Below are positions 30,828-43,595 of a DNA stretch of 64,000 nt, one piece after another. The position numbers and the translations under genes were made by a program. The notes beneath the pieces are model-generated. The model had not been told where the DNA came from, did not search any database, and saw only the letters and a list, made by a program, of their open reading frames with translations. Origin of the DNA: Stagonosporopsis chrysanthemi (taxonomy: Eukaryota > Ascomycota > Dothideomycetes > Pleosporales > Didymellaceae); NCBI GenBank assembly GCA_022560025.1, contig JAFISE010000121.1, forward strand, positions 1 to 64,000, in the 5' to 3' direction. Each line of letters begins with the position of its first letter. Positions within the stretch are counted from its first letter, which is position 1.

Positions 30828-33800
30828 TCACCTGAGCGCCTCATCTCCAAACTCTTCCTGATACTGATAGACTGGCTGTTCATGATAATGGTAGGCGCTT
30901 GCTAGACTATCGCCAAGTTGGTATCCCGGTTTACTGAAGTAGTTCGTCATCCGTCCCATTAAAAAAGGTGCCGTGCCGAAGTTGCCAAATACTGGTGTTC
31001 GTACATCCTGCGCAACAGCGCTATAGCTGTGGTTGCCCCAATTTGAAGCACTGAACGTATCGACACGCAGTGTAGTACGAGGTGAAGGAGATATTGGGTC
31101 TGTTTGTACGCTTGCGTTGGAGTACATGGGCCTAGATGCTTGTGGCAGCAGCGGATCGTGGCACCCACATGTACAAGTTTCGGGCTTGTTCGTTGTCGTT
31201 GGGGAGTTGCGCACCGAGTCTTCTTCAGGTATGGCAGAGATACCAGATCGAGCTTGGTCCTTACTATATGTTTGTAATTGAACAGGTGAAGCCTCGTTGG
31301 TCTGTAGCGGGACCGCTGTATTTGCTGTGTTAGGTAGCAGGGTAATACCTGCGGTTTGAGTTTGAACGGTGCTGCTGTCAGATCCTGATGGTACAGAGCT
31401 CGAGCTGGAACTCAACAGTGAGAAGAGGGAAGACTGTGCAGCTGAGGCTGACTCTTGTGTTTGTAGGCGTGGCTGTGGCTGCGATTGCGACTGCGATTCG
31501 CTGAGCGCGGAAGTGGATACCTCTGATCCTGCGGTCGAATATGAAAGGCTCGGCGGTCGAGATGCTCGTTGCGACGACATAGACGAAGTGCGTCTGTTCA
31601 CTGCTGGTGTGTCGCTTGTCGCGTTGTCAGATCGCATACTTGTTTGAGATAATGGTCGCAGAAAGGACACTGTTCTTGATCTTCGCAGAGCTTGTCTATC
31701 GCCTTTCTCCTTCTCTTCTTCCTCAGTCGATCTTTTAACTTCTGGTTCTTTGAAGTCAAGTTTGCCGTTTCTGTCGGACGCGAAGTATTTTTCGCCGCGA
31801 CCAAAGACAACCTGAAGTGAGGCCCAGTCTCGTGTTGTGCCATCTGTTGGGTTCAGCCATTCACTCAAGGCTACTGGTAGGTCGTAGCTATCTGTGATGG
31901 ATCAGTATCAACGAAAAATTGCTCATGTGTTGTGACGCTACCTTGCCTGAATTCGCCACCTTTTATTTTCCAACATAAGTAGTATCTTTCGAAGGCCCCA
32001 AAGGCGCAAACAATCAAGTCGTCGAGATTCTCAGAATCTTCTGGATTCTCGGGTATCTCGCCCAGTCTCGCATACAGTCGTGTCGATGCCTCCATTACAT
32101 ATATGATTGTTTGATATCCACTTAGAACCTCAGGTTTTGTGATGCGCAATAAATCTACAGTAAAGCACTGAGGCTAAGGATGCACCGTAAATCTGCGCTC
32201 ATGAAATATTTGTCGATGTCTGCAGACGTCACGCGCGGCGAGCACTTCATCTAAACATGAAGTGGAACATTCATTAGCAGGCCCACAATTCTGAACCTCA
32301 GTGATCTCCCATATGCATGGCTCCACAGCCTTGTATCTCACTTGCCAAACGGATTCTGAACCAGCATGGACACAGTTAGCTGACATGTCGAACTCGCGAC
32401 ATGTTGCAAGTTCTCGACACAGAGTTGAAGCATTGACGGTGGGGCTCGCAGCTGCCGGTGGCTCGAGGTTCATGTGAGTGCTGGTAAGTGCTAGTTCGAG
32501 AGCATGGTAGCCGTTTTCCTGATGCGAGTGTCTTCCGATCTGATTTTGGCATCTCAGGCAGTTCTTCTTGTCTTACCAGATCATCAAGATCCCTCAGATA
32601 CGTAGAAGTAGTTTTCCTGCCACTTTGGGTCCTGTTGACGGCTCTCTTGCTTTCTGTCTGTACAGATGGAATCTTATTTGTTTTTGATTTCCCTTGTTGG
32701 ATCTTACCACTCGATATTGTATTTGTGAGCGACTTTCTTGCCGATGTTCTTGGTGATACACGTTTGACTGTTCGCTGAATTGCGAATGTTCTTGAACCGC
32801 GTCTCCGCTGCAAAGCAGAGTTTGATTGGCTTTCCCGCTTGCTGTCGTTAGAAACTGATGCAGCAAACACTGCGGGATCAACATATTGTTCATCCATCTG
32901 CGTTGGCGACGACTTGAGGATTGTAGAATCTGTCCTTTGAAGATCCTGCACTTGAATTTCTTGTGAGCGCGTCGTCGGCACCGGGAGCGCTATAGGCTTT
33001 TGATAGAATGCTCGCTGGGACACACTCGACTGTGGCCTGATCTCTCGACTCAATCTTTGGTCTTCTTCAGAATAGACTGATGCAGAGTCAGCCAAGCTGC
33101 TGGCACTCGACAATCGCTGTCTGACTGAAATTCTTCTGTTCGGCACGTCGTCTTGTTGAGCTGCTGCCAACGCCTCGAACATTTGAGCCTGAGCAATAGC
33201 CTTACTGCCGCTGTTCCGATTGAGCTTTGGTATGATTCGGTCTTGCTCTCATGGAGTGCTTCCCTTGAACTTTGCCGATGGTGACCTTAATATTTGTTGT
33301 GGAGGCATGTCTAATTGTTGTTGTGGAGGTGTGCTTTTTGTAGGTGCGGCTGCTTGCGCTTCTAATGCTAAGAGATCGTCTAATGCATCGACCGCGCCTT
33401 TCCTGGAGCGTTCTGAGAAAGACAGTACGGCTGGACCACTCGCAATTGAATATGCCGGTGGCTGTGTTGTCGGCATGACTCGTTCCTTAAATGTTATCCC
33501 TAATTGCGGCGGCGTCGGAGATAATGCTCCAGGTCGTAGTGTCATCGCATCTGGCTGCAATGGCCGATCGATAGGCGCATCTTCTTTGGTATCTACCGCT
33601 CTCGAGGTCGTTTGGTCTTGCTGCTGCGCCTCCTTGTCTTTTGCAAACTTCTTTTCCTTTCTGCTTAATTCGACATCGAGCACTCTGACGCCTGGTGCAA
33701 CTTTCTGTTTGAGTCCATCGTCGTCGTTGTCGAAATACAAGCTCCAGTAGCCCTCGTATTCCTCAACAGCACACCATCCCTCCCAGCCGTCGAATGTTAG

Positions 33801-34235
33801 GCGGCGATCTTGCCGGGTGCAGTCGAATGGTCCCGTGAGATTGGGTTGCGCATCAGCCCGCACACCATACTTTACTTCGTACGTTTCTCTGTCGATATAC
33901 ACCCAGTTCATTATGGGCGCAACATCTATAATAGTCGTGACGAGTCCCTCATATTTTGTATCTGGGTATGGCAGATAGTAGCCAGCGTACATGTGACCGA
34001 GTGGTTCGCTATCCCCGGAAGTCGTTGCGATCCAGAGCTTTCCATTTCGGAGCACGATGGGACGCCCGTTGATTTCTCGACTCCTCGGTGACGGTTTGAC
34101 ACAGGTAGCAATAAGATTACACCGGCGCGCGCGATGCTCTTCCTTTTTGTCCTTCGACTGGCCCTGGCGTATTGCTTCCTGGCTACCGAGAAGACCAGGC
34201 GCTGTGATTGCTGCAATCAAGATTCCAAGCACCAT
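30828..34235 (-). CDS. Unrecognised fungal protein, reading frame interrupted by in-frame TGA and TAG
   Basis: The ATG at 34235 starts a hydrophobic segment (MVLGILIAAITAPGLLGSQ), then a globular part with WIATTSGDSEPLGHMYAGYY, APIMNWVYIDRETYEV and FDGWEGWCAVEEYEGYWSLY. A TGA falls at 33249-33251. The same frame then runs on (EQDRIIPKLNRNSG, MFEALAAAQQDDVPNRRIS) through Ser/Arg-rich sequence. An intron at 32519-32576 (GTAAGA...TCAG) leads to a Cys-rich block (CREFDMSANCVHAGSESVW). A TAG at 32174-32176 is again crossed in frame, to LLRITKPEVLSGYQTIIYV and ARLGEIPENPED. An intron at 31892-31941 and a Ser/Gln-rich tail follow, ending at 30828. It could be one damaged or read-through gene, or two or three adjacent genes. 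Function unknown. Confidence 0.6.
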
Positions 34236-35059
34236 GATTTTTGAAGCCTTAGGTAGGTATCAATACGTTGCCATGAGTGTACCGTGTGTCGTCTCAGGGC
34301 AAAAGGGCTGATTGCACAAGTGAGTAACACGTTCAACGGTGATGACACTATGAGGCATTCAGACGATACGCGCGAGGCTCCAAGGTTTTTGGCGATTCTG
34401 ATGCGCCGCAGGTCCAGGCTTTGTGTGGGAAACATCACCAATCGCCGTCTGATTGATTAAGAATTTGGCACAATGGTCGCCCACGACAGAAAGCTTACGG
34501 CGTGCAGGCGGACCGTCCCCAGTCAAGCGCAATAGACTTTTCATCATCTCCACGCCAGCCTGGACGGATAGCGTGATGTTTGCGAGGCCGCTGAACGAGC
34601 GTGGTAGTGTGAGACGTTGGTTGTGGTCTATACACTCCTCTCCGTTTCAGCTCTAAGTGGCAAGTGTCGCAACAACTATAAGCCTATGTAGGCTGCCTGA
34701 CTAAACACAAGGATGCGATCATCAGAGTCCACTGCGAGTAATTAACAAATGTTCCTTGATAAAGCATGGTTCGAGTGTCGAACCATCACAAACCCTGCCA
34801 ATCTGGTGTGGCACGAGAACCGTTTCGAGTGGTGGAGAGAATATGTCGACCACCGCGGCTGCGTTTCGGATCGCCATAGAGACACCTGAACATTGTAAGA
34901 TACTCAAGGCAAACAAGACTGATGGAAAATAACTGTAGCAGTTGGCGTCCTCTTCATTACTTACCATACCAACTGACCCTGAATTATAGCCTGGCGCCCT
35001 CGACGAAGGATACGAATAATATTTAACCAACAACTTCACCGCCATCAAATATCCAGACC
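34236..35059. other. Divergent intergenic region
   Basis: Promoter region for the flanking divergent genes; nothing else recognised. Confidence 0.5.
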
Positions 35060-35386
35060 ATGTCTTCCTTGTATGGTTCCGAGAGTCCCTAGATCAACTG
35101 TTGGTGCTGACCAGTCTGCAGCGATAAGACACGTCCCGCAGGATACATGTCAGACACAGGCAGTGAAGGTCAGGCTTCTGGCGGCCGCAAGATCTCGAGC
35201 AACATTGGGCCTGTACCTTCCTCTTCTAACCTTAACCGGCCAGCAGGCAATATCATCAAAGGTCCTGTGGACGATAATGGGAAGCCAAAGGGCCCAGTTT
35301 TGCTGCTTGGAATCAAGCTGGATCTTGAAGCAGAAATCCATCTGACGGCTCGGATCCGTGGAGACATAACAATTGGGTTGTACTAA
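35060..35386 (+). CDS. Small conserved-looking fungal protein, two exons
   Basis: Exon 1 is 35060-35070 and exon 2 is 35122-35386, separated by intron 35071-35121 (GTATGG, branch GCTGAC, GCAG); 91 residues. The product starts MSSFDKTRPAGYMSDTGSEG, has a low-complexity Ser/Asn/Gly middle, and ends KGPVLLLGIKLDLEAEIHLT followed by ARIRGDITIGLY. The tail LLLGIKLDLEAE-H-L-A-R-R-GD has the look of a widespread small fungal protein, but I know no function. The second-exon ATG at 35147 alone would give 79 residues. Confidence 0.65.
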
Positions 35387-35747
35387 GCGTTACACGTCCG
35401 TCTGCCAAAAGAATCTTTTTATCCCATCAGCGAAAGGTCTCAAATAGCCGGAACCAATAGCGGCAGGACATGTGTCTTCACGAATCAAATTTTCATCTCA
35501 ACCACAGCGAACTTCTTGCAAACCGTGAAGAACTGGTCTTGCACTGAGAAAACACGAAATCGAGGTAGGACGGGAGTCAAGTGTCTCTCAAATACGACTT
35601 AAAGCGAGCACTATAATCGCAATTAGCACTGGTTCTGTTCGATGATGAGGTGCAGATGCAGCGGAGGGTAGTATTCAGACACTTGCCCTGTCACAGGCAG
35701 TTATCACCATTGCCGTAGCTCGGTAGACCGTCGTGATAAATAAATGT
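35387..35747. other. Intergenic, no gene seen
   Basis: 3' flank of the small gene; nothing recognised. Confidence 0.5.
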
Positions 35748-37214
35748 TCATCTTGCAAGGAAAAAGAGGGAAAGAAGGATGTAACGTACCTTGAAGCCAC
35801 GTTCATACTTGCATGAATGTCTGCGCGGCCGGTTAGCCAGCGCCTCATTGATGAAATTCAAAGAGAGGTGCTGTGATAGCGAATCAGACATGACAGTCTC
35901 GTCTTTGCCGAAGCTTGGACATATGCTTGTCTTGTGTTTGCGTCGTATCATCATGTAACAAGGAAGGCAGTGCGGCGTTGGGCGTACCAGAAGATCGAGG
36001 CTGCAAAGCTCTGGGGAAAAGTTAGCGATGATCCTCATGCATAGATCAAGCCAGTGTTATTGTGAAGTTTGGATCAGAAAGGCATGAATGGATATTTGAA
36101 ATGAAGTCGTCACCGGGCGAACCCGTCAGACTCGTCATCTATACGTCGCATCATCTCCATGAAAGAAAGAGTGGTTTGACTTACGCTGTGTTGATTACAA
36201 GGGACATGCTCAATGTCGACCAGCACGGTCTGATGTGACAAGTCAGCGAGGCCCTCGTCGTGCGTGTTCGAGTGCGCAGATTGAATGTGCGAGATCAGTC
36301 GGCGAGGTTTTCTAGGCCTGCCACAATAGAGCGTATCCTTCAAGAATTGTCGGTGCCCAGTGCAGATACATCATGTGGAGTTTCCAATCTGCTTGCAGGA
36401 AAGGTTTATCGTACCGACAGTATCATGAGATAACTGAACATGTGTTGTTAGCGGGATGTAACGACGCATGTTAAGAAGACGAGGAGAATGCATCGATATC
36501 AGAAACAGCCTTTTTTATCTGCATCGGTCGAAACCTGAGCCGGTAATTTCCAGCGTGCAAAGCACAAACTGATCATCATTGGATGTGTGGGGCGTGGGTA
36601 GACATGTTCACATACCTGATACACAGCAGCTGATGACGAGCCATTCAGCAATTCCCAGCTAATTTCATGACCGTCACGGCGTTTTCTACAAGGTCTGATA
36701 ACGATCGTCAGCGACTCAATCAACACGCATGGTTGTGTAACAGGTAGAGTAGTGTAGTCACTTTCAGACTGACGTGCAAAAGTATGAGTTTCATTCCCCG
36801 AAAGGTCAAAGACTCTAGTTTGAAATTGGCTTTGTGTATCATCCTGTGGACTGGAGTTGGTGAAAGAATGCGCTTACCTCAATGACAAATCATCACGGAG
36901 TTGTGTCGCGTAACACGTAATGGACGTTGGCAGCGATATTGTGTATTGCGATGCCGCTGTGATGTGATGTACAAGAGAGAAAGCTTCGGAGCTTCAAGAA
37001 AAGTTGTAGGCGCTGTGGGTCCGCCGGTCGGAGCGGCGCACGTTGATTCCGAGCGCGCACGTGCACGAACCTGACTAAGCCCCCGCAGACATCGATGCAC
37101 TACTGCATGATTTCTGCTGAGCAGTAGAAGATCATGTATGTCAATGTACGTCTGACAGGAATCTACGCTCACACATATTTGTTGTGAAGAGAGGAAAGTC
37201 AAGAGCAACAACAT
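35748..37214 (-). pseudogene. Scattered minus-strand coding segments, possible intron-rich gene or remnant
   Basis: Several segments look coding on the minus strand. About 36617-36847 reads SQFQTRVFDLSGNETHTFAR, then PCVLIESLTIVIRPCRKRRD, and ends at a good donor GTATGT. About 36160-36345 reads FLKDTLYCGRPRKPRRLISH, then IQSAHSNTHDEG, a C2H2-finger-like pattern, and ends at GTAAGT. About 35785-36038 ends at a GTACGT donor after ALANRPRRHSCKYERGF. I could not join them into one frame. Possible zinc-finger protein; could equally be a decayed gene. Confidence 0.35.
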
Positions 37215-37606
37215 GCACGAATTGGGATGCCGAAACCACTCAGCAACTGTTTGTGACGATCTCTTGAACGATGTTATGCTTGCTTCGTTATCTTGCTATC
37301 CACACCTGGCGTGCACGTTGTCCAGAATCTACAGTGTCTCGAGACGCGTCTATGCAGTACCAAAGAATACATCGAAAGCACCGTTTGGACGTGCAGATAT
37401 CGTGAAAGGATGATGACAACTCGCGATTCTGGCAGCGGCATGCCTCAGCAGGAAACCCTCCTGTATACACGCCAAGCACCCGGAGTCTCTTGTCTTCCAA
37501 GGTGCGTGCCTCGGGATAATAGTGTCTCCTGCATGCCTTAGTAGTGCCTTTTGTCAGTCTGATCCAGCGTTGGTCTTATGTTTGTTCTGCTCGCTTCTCT
37601 TCACGT
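37215..37606. other. Intergenic, no gene seen
   Basis: 3' flank of nudF. Nothing else recognised. Confidence 0.5.
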
Positions 37607-39101
37607 TCAAGAAGCAAATATGCGCACGTTGAGATCCACAGATCCCGTTGCGATGACGCATCTGATCCCTGCCTTGGCAGCATCTTCCTCTTTCTTCTTG
37701 CTTGCAGCGCTGGATCCTGTGCCATTCGAGCTGTCGCCGTTGACTGGGACGTCCTTGACCACATTTGGTGCCCACCGCATGCAGCTGACAAAGTGACTAT
37801 GTGCGTCTGTGATAGTCTTGACACACTTCCCTTCCTGTGTCAAATCCCAGCATCGAATGGTCTTATCATCGCTGGCCGAGAGCAAGTACTTTCCACCAGG
37901 GTGGAACACTAGCGATCGCACCCAGTTGTCGTGACCAGCTAACGTCTTGATGAGCGTTCCTCGGCCGTCCCAAATTTTGATCGTCTTATCTCGCGAACCC
38001 GTTGCAACATACTCTGCGGAACTACTGAGTGGGGGAGCTTTCTTCAACCCAGCCAGGGAGGCTAAGTTGGCATATGCGACGGGCGGTGCTATTGCAACGC
38101 ATTCAATGACGTGTTCGTGACCAAGGAAAGTACATCTGGCTTCTCCGGAATTAGCATCCCACAGGCGTGCAGTCTGATCATTGCCCGCAGAAACAAGCCA
38201 TCGGCCGTCGAAACTCGGCGCTACATCTCGCACCCAATCGGCATGCCCCCTTATTGTCTTGACGCAGTAGCCAGTCGTCACGTCCCAGACGCGGAGGGTT
38301 TTATCTCTGGACGCAGAGACGAGCAAATTCCCAGATGATGGTGAACCGGCAGCCCCACTAGGGACGAAGCGAATCGCGGAGACAGAATGGTCGTGGCCGG
38401 GCAGCGTCCGTATATTCTTGTACTCATCTGAAGGATCCCACAGCTTGATGGTCAGATCGCTTGAACACGACGCCAGAAGTGTGCCTCCTCTTGGCCCACC
38501 AAAGTCGACATCTAAGACGCCCTTGGTGTGCCCTTTGACGGTCCTCTCGAGTTCTCCAAGTTCCCAGTCCCAAATCTTGATTGTCGTGTCTTCGGACCCG
38601 GAGGCTAGTGAGGAGAAGATGGGATGGAATGCAACACAGGTTATGGGAGAGCGGTGAGACTGGAGGGTATGCCGAGCGGGCGCCCGGGGCAGCCATGCGG
38701 TGGGGTCCTGGTTCTTCCGCAGAAGCGAGGTTGGTGTGGTCGAGTCAAGCTCGTTCTGGAGACTTTGATTGCGCTGTTCGAGCTCGAGCACCTGTTGGAC
38801 GTTAGCACAGTCAAGCGGACTGTTGCTGCAAAGAAACCTGCCTTCTTCTGCAGGCGCACTACGCTGGTCCATTTCTTCTCCAGCAAGCCCTCGTACTTTC
38901 TGCGCGTCGCATCGTCGAAGTTGTCCGGGACGCTGGCCTCCTCCCGAAAGGCGGCCGCTGTGTTGGGCGCATTGATGACAGCAAGGTATGCGATTATGGC
39001 TTTGTGCCTGCCCTCGCCATTAGTGGGGTGCCCGCGATATGTGCACGGCACGGCTGCACTCACAGCTCCTCCGCCTGCCGGTCTGTTAGGATTGCGCTCA
39101 T
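37607..39101 (-). CDS. nudF: Nuclear distribution protein nudF/PAC1 (LIS1 homologue)
   Basis: Exons read downward: 39064-39101, 38842-39007 and 37607-38791, 462 residues. Intron 1 is 39008-39063 (GTGAGT...GCAG). Intron 2 is 38792-38841 and begins GC rather than GT (AAG|GCAGGT, branch GCTAAC, ACAG); only this join continues RLQKK into VLELEQRN in frame. The N-terminus has a LisH motif (AIIAYLAVINAPNTAAAFRE), then a short coiled coil, then seven WD40 repeats with GH...WD signatures. LIS1 proteins bind the dynein motor and NudE and drive nuclear migration. The last repeat is followed by a Ser/Lys-rich insert before RCVIATGSVDLNVRIF. Confidence 0.95.
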
Positions 39102-39852
39102 GGCGGGGACGGCCGAGCGACCACCATGCACGGAAGTTGGGCAGAGCGTGCGCTGGCAAGGCGGCGAGGCGGGTTTCGAATGCGGATGGCGGGGATGTGC
39201 GGTGAGTGTTGGGGCAGCGCAGGAATGGGCGGCGGGGTGTGTCGCAGTGCACGCTCGGCGGGCGACAGGCGGTGACAATGGCAGCAGCAGCGGCAGCGAC
39301 AGGCGATAGGCGACAGGCGAGGAGCGCAATCGCGAGAGCGTCCGATTCGGGCTCCGTCAGCGTGGTCGAGGGCCAGCGTTTGCCGGGCACCTTCACGGCG
39401 ACGATTCCAGGATGCCGCCGCTGCCAGAAGTCGGTCCCCTAGCAACCGCACCGCCGCCAACACAAAACAAGCCTACACTGTCCGCGCCCGCGAGCCCAAC
39501 CGTCACCGCGACCCTATTGATCACGACGCCCCGCCCACTGCACCGCCGCAGTCTCTCGTCCATAAACAGGCCTGCAGCGCCCAGAGCAGCCGCCTGTGTC
39601 CTGCCCACCAGCACCGTACGTTATTCCTGCGCACCCAAATTGCATATCCCTCCCTCCAGGCCCTGCGACAGCGCGCGTCACTCCGCACCACGGCACCTGC
39701 TGCGCACTGCACGCCCAAGTGCACCGGCGTGGCTCGTGGTGGCACCGCCAGACGCACTTGCCGAAGACCCAGGCAACGACGACTGACTGTCTGGCAGCAC
39801 TTCTGTCTGACCGCACCCACCCCGCACTGCACGCAAACCGTTGCAACTCACC
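39102..39852. other. Shared promoter of nudF and the STU2-like gene
   Basis: 751 bases between two divergent microtubule genes; GC-rich on the nudF side and CA-rich near 39853. No gene supported. Confidence 0.6.
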
Positions 39853-42601
39853 ATGGCCGACCAAGAAGAGGACTTCAGCGCCCTCCCCCTGCCCGATCGC
39901 TTTACACACAAGAACTGGAAGGTGCGGAAAGAGGCGTACGAGGCAGCCGCCAAAGAGTTCAAGCTTGCCGCCAGTGAAAATGAGCCCATAGTGCGCCAAT
40001 TCGTAAACGATGCGAGCATATGGAAAGGCGTCGTTGGCGACTCCAACGTCGCAGCACAACAAGAGGGTCTGGCCGCGCTATGCGCCTTTCTCGAAATCTC
40101 CGGCCAGCAGGGCTGCACACGGTAACAAGTACGCAACGAGCAAACAATTGCATTTTGCTGACGAGCATGCTGCAGAACACGGCAGATCACCATTGCTACC
40201 ATCGCCGAAAAAGGCCTTCCTTCAACTAGACCTGCAGCAAAGCAGGCTGCGCTCGAAGCGCTACTCTTGTACATCGAAACCGACAAGCCTGACCCTGTCA
40301 TCGAGGAGCTCCTCCCCATCCTATCGCACAAGCAACCGAAGGTCATCGCAGCCACGCTAGACGCCCTCACCCAAATATACCATGCCTATGGTTGCAAGAC
40401 GATTGAGCCCAAGTCCGTTCTCAAGCTCCTGCCCAAGGTCTACGGCCACGCAGACAAGAATGTCCGCGCAAAAGCTCAGGAATTGACGGTCGAATTCTAT
40501 CGATGGCTCAAAGATGCCATGAAACCGCTGTTTTGGAACGATCTAAAGCCTGTGCAGCAACAAGACTTGGACAAACTATTTGAGAAGGTCAAGGATGAAC
40601 CGCCGCCAAAACAAGAACGCCTGCTTCGTTCGCAACAAGCAGCAAAGGAGGCCGCTGCCGCAGCACCGGGAGGGGGTGAAGAAGAGGAAGAAGAAGAGGA
40701 GGAAGGTGCCATTGATCTGGAGCCAGAATTCGAGGCCGTCGACGTGTTCGCCAAGGTACCGAAAGACTTCAACGAACGTCTAGGTTCGACAAAGTGGAAG
40801 GATCGCAAGGAAGTACTGGAAGAGACCCAAAAAGCCCTCGACACACCCAGAATCGCAGAGGGGCCCTTTGACGACTTAGTGCGTGGTTTTGCCAAGTCCA
40901 TGAAAGATGCCAACGTGGCGGTCGTCATCACAGCCGCCAACTGCGTCGAGCTTCTGGCCAAGGGCCTCAAGAAAAGTTTCAATAAATACCGCAAAGACAT
41001 CATGAACGCTATGATGGAAAGACTCAAGGAGAAGAAGCAGACAGTGACGGATGCCCTCGGAAGCGCACTTGATGCTGCTTTTGCTTCGTCTAACTTTGCA
41101 GATTGTCTCGAGGAAATTCTGGAATTCCTGAAGCACAAGAATCCCCAGGTTAAGCTAGAGTCTACGCGATTCCTGGTTCGATGTCTGAAAAACACCCGTG
41201 AAGCCCCTTCGCCAGCTGAGGCGAAGACGTTGGCCGAAGCCTCGACAAAGCTCCTTACCGAGTCCCAAGAGGTACAACGTTCTGCAGGTGCCGAAGCCCT
41301 TGGAACGTTGTGGAAGATCATGGGAGATCGCATCATGAACGCACATCTTGACAGTCTTGATGATATCAGGAAGAACAAGATCAAAGAGTACTTTGAAGCG
41401 GCCGAAGTCAAAGCAAAATACAAGCCGAAGGCTGCTGCACCGCCGCCAAAACCTGCTGCCGCACCTGCTGCAGGCAGGAAGCCAACGCTCGGTAAAAAGC
41501 CTGCTCCGAAGAAGGCTGCACCAGCGGCGGCAGCTCCACCACCCCCGCCTGCTGCGGAAGAACCTACAGCACCGCTTGCACCGAAGCCCACATCGCGACC
41601 TGGCGTGTCAAAACTCAAATCCGGCCTTGCCGGGCCACGTCTGGGAGGTCTGAAGAAACCAGGTCTTGCCGCTCCGTCACCGAAGAGGCCAGTTGTGTCG
41701 CCGCCACCTGAGGAGGAGGAGGTTGCGCCCCCACCACAGCCAAAGTTTGGTGCTGGACGTGGACTTGCAGGCCGCCCGCTAGGTAAACCTACTGCCGAGC
41801 CTGCTGCCGCACCTATTGCTGCTCCATCCGGTCTCGGCTTGGTGGAGCGAGCCGAGCTCGAAGAGTTAAGAGCAGAAGCTGAACGACTGCGGCGACAGAA
41901 CGAAGAGCTGCGTGGCGAGCGCACTAAGCTCACCTCGCAAATACACGAACTTCAGAACCAGAACGCGCAGTTGATCGAGGACCACACTCGAGATGTGCTA
42001 TCCATTAAAGCCAAAGAAACTCAGCTAGTCCGCGCTCGATCAGACTACGAAGCAGCCGAGCAGACAACGCAAACGCAGCAACGGGAGATTGACCGCCTGA
42101 AGAGGGAACTCAGTCGCCAGGTTCGCGTCACTTCTCCTCCACCAGCGGACCTGGCCGATCAGATCTACTCTGACAGCAATGGACGCTTTGGAGACTCTAG
42201 CTACAACGGCCACGCATCTTACGCTCGCAGAGAAAGTCGCATTGCGGGCGGTCAAGTAAGCCCAGGTGGTGATGGTAAGGAAAACTATGACTTACTTTCC
42301 CGCCCAGATAGTCATATGAGTGGTAAACTGAGTCCTTTGCGAGCAGACGCGTCCGGCATGTCATCGTTCTCGTCTCGAGGTGGCCGCAATAGCCCAGCTG
42401 AGAATGGTACCGGCCGCATGGGTAGTTCACAGGCTGCTTCTGGCGCAGAGAGTTGGAAGCGGGCTGCGGAGGTGACGCAGAACTTGAAGCAAAGAATTGA
42501 GCTGATGAAGGTATGTTTTCAACTCCAAGTTGTTAGTCGCCAAGCAACGACTAATCTTTCACCAGGCAAAACAGGGCATCGGACGGCTGCCGCCACAGTA
42601 G
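39853..42601 (+). CDS. STU2: XMAP215/Dis1/Stu2-type microtubule polymerase with TOG domains
   Basis: Exons 39853-40121, 40176-42510 and 42566-42601 give 879 residues. Introns are 40122-40175 (GTAACA...GCAG) and 42511-42565 (GTATGT...CCAG). There are two TOG arrays of HEAT repeats: one from NWKVRKEAYEAAAKEF, the second from STKWKDRKEVLEETQKAL. A Lys/Pro/Ala-rich linker that should bind the lattice follows (about 385-500), then a coiled coil (ELEELRAEAERLRRQNEEL) for dimerisation. The 12-residue last exon ends IGRLPPQ. The two-TOG, coiled-coil layout is that of yeast Stu2/Alp14. Confidence 0.94.
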
Positions 42602-43595
42602 GCGGTTTCCTTGGTTCCTAGCAACCCTTTGCACCGGTTGTATACCAATGCACTGCACTTTTGCATTTTTAGTGGCGTTCGGTTTTTCCTAGTGTGTTCA
42701 GTCCTCCAGGTTTCGGGGGAAATATATCTAGGGCTTGGGTAGGGTCTGCACCGGTAAGAAGGGTCCCGGTGCGGTGCGGTTGATATCCAAATATTTCCTC
42801 TACAACTTTATACCCAGCTGTTGCGAGGTTCTTCATCATGTATGTCGTTCAAGAAAATGGAGCTATTGTGCCCCCAGCCTGTGTAGACTTTGCCGTATGG
42901 GATCCGAGACGGATGGCAGGACAATGACAGAGCTTCGTCTCATCTTTGCTGACCCGCAGAGCCTGCCACAGCCCGTGTGGCTCTGGTGTGTTGCTCAGCA
43001 AGGGTTGTCGGTAGTCTTGACCCCACACATTCCTCGTTGTTGGCGTCGCATTTTGGCATATCCAAACGTATCATCAACTGCAATGCCGAAGTAATTACCG
43101 AAATATTGAGACCCGTAGACTTCTGCCTTGCCCGTCCGGTCGTCCTTCTTGATATCAGAAAAGCTTTCGACGGTGTCCTTTCTACCAGTACTAACAACGC
43201 ATATAGTCCTCTACCTTTAAAAGTTTGCAAGACAACGCCATTATCAACAGCTTCTGACAAGAGACAGTTCTCTACATTCGTTGATGGTTTACGCGATCAA
43301 CGCCCGTTCTTGGATCACGGAGGTATGATTGGTGAAGCTATGGTCCAAGTCAGCCTACCGCATTAGATGTGAATGAAACACAAGCGAATAAGTGTTCAGC
43401 AATCCCTTGACTTGGACCTAATTTCTCTGGGCATTCCTCAGCACTAAGCACTAAATACTCAAGTGCAGAGTTATGACAGCGCGGAATGACAATTGGCGAC
43501 GAGCTAGCAGAATTGGCCTGACGTCACTGCTATTGCATCTTTACTTCGTGCTGCTCCAGCCGTCTGGCAAACACTACAACAACTTCAGCAACACC
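42602..43595. other. Intergenic, no gene seen
   Basis: About 1 kb; frames at 42735-43094 and 42977-43366 have no recognisable features. Confidence 0.5.
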
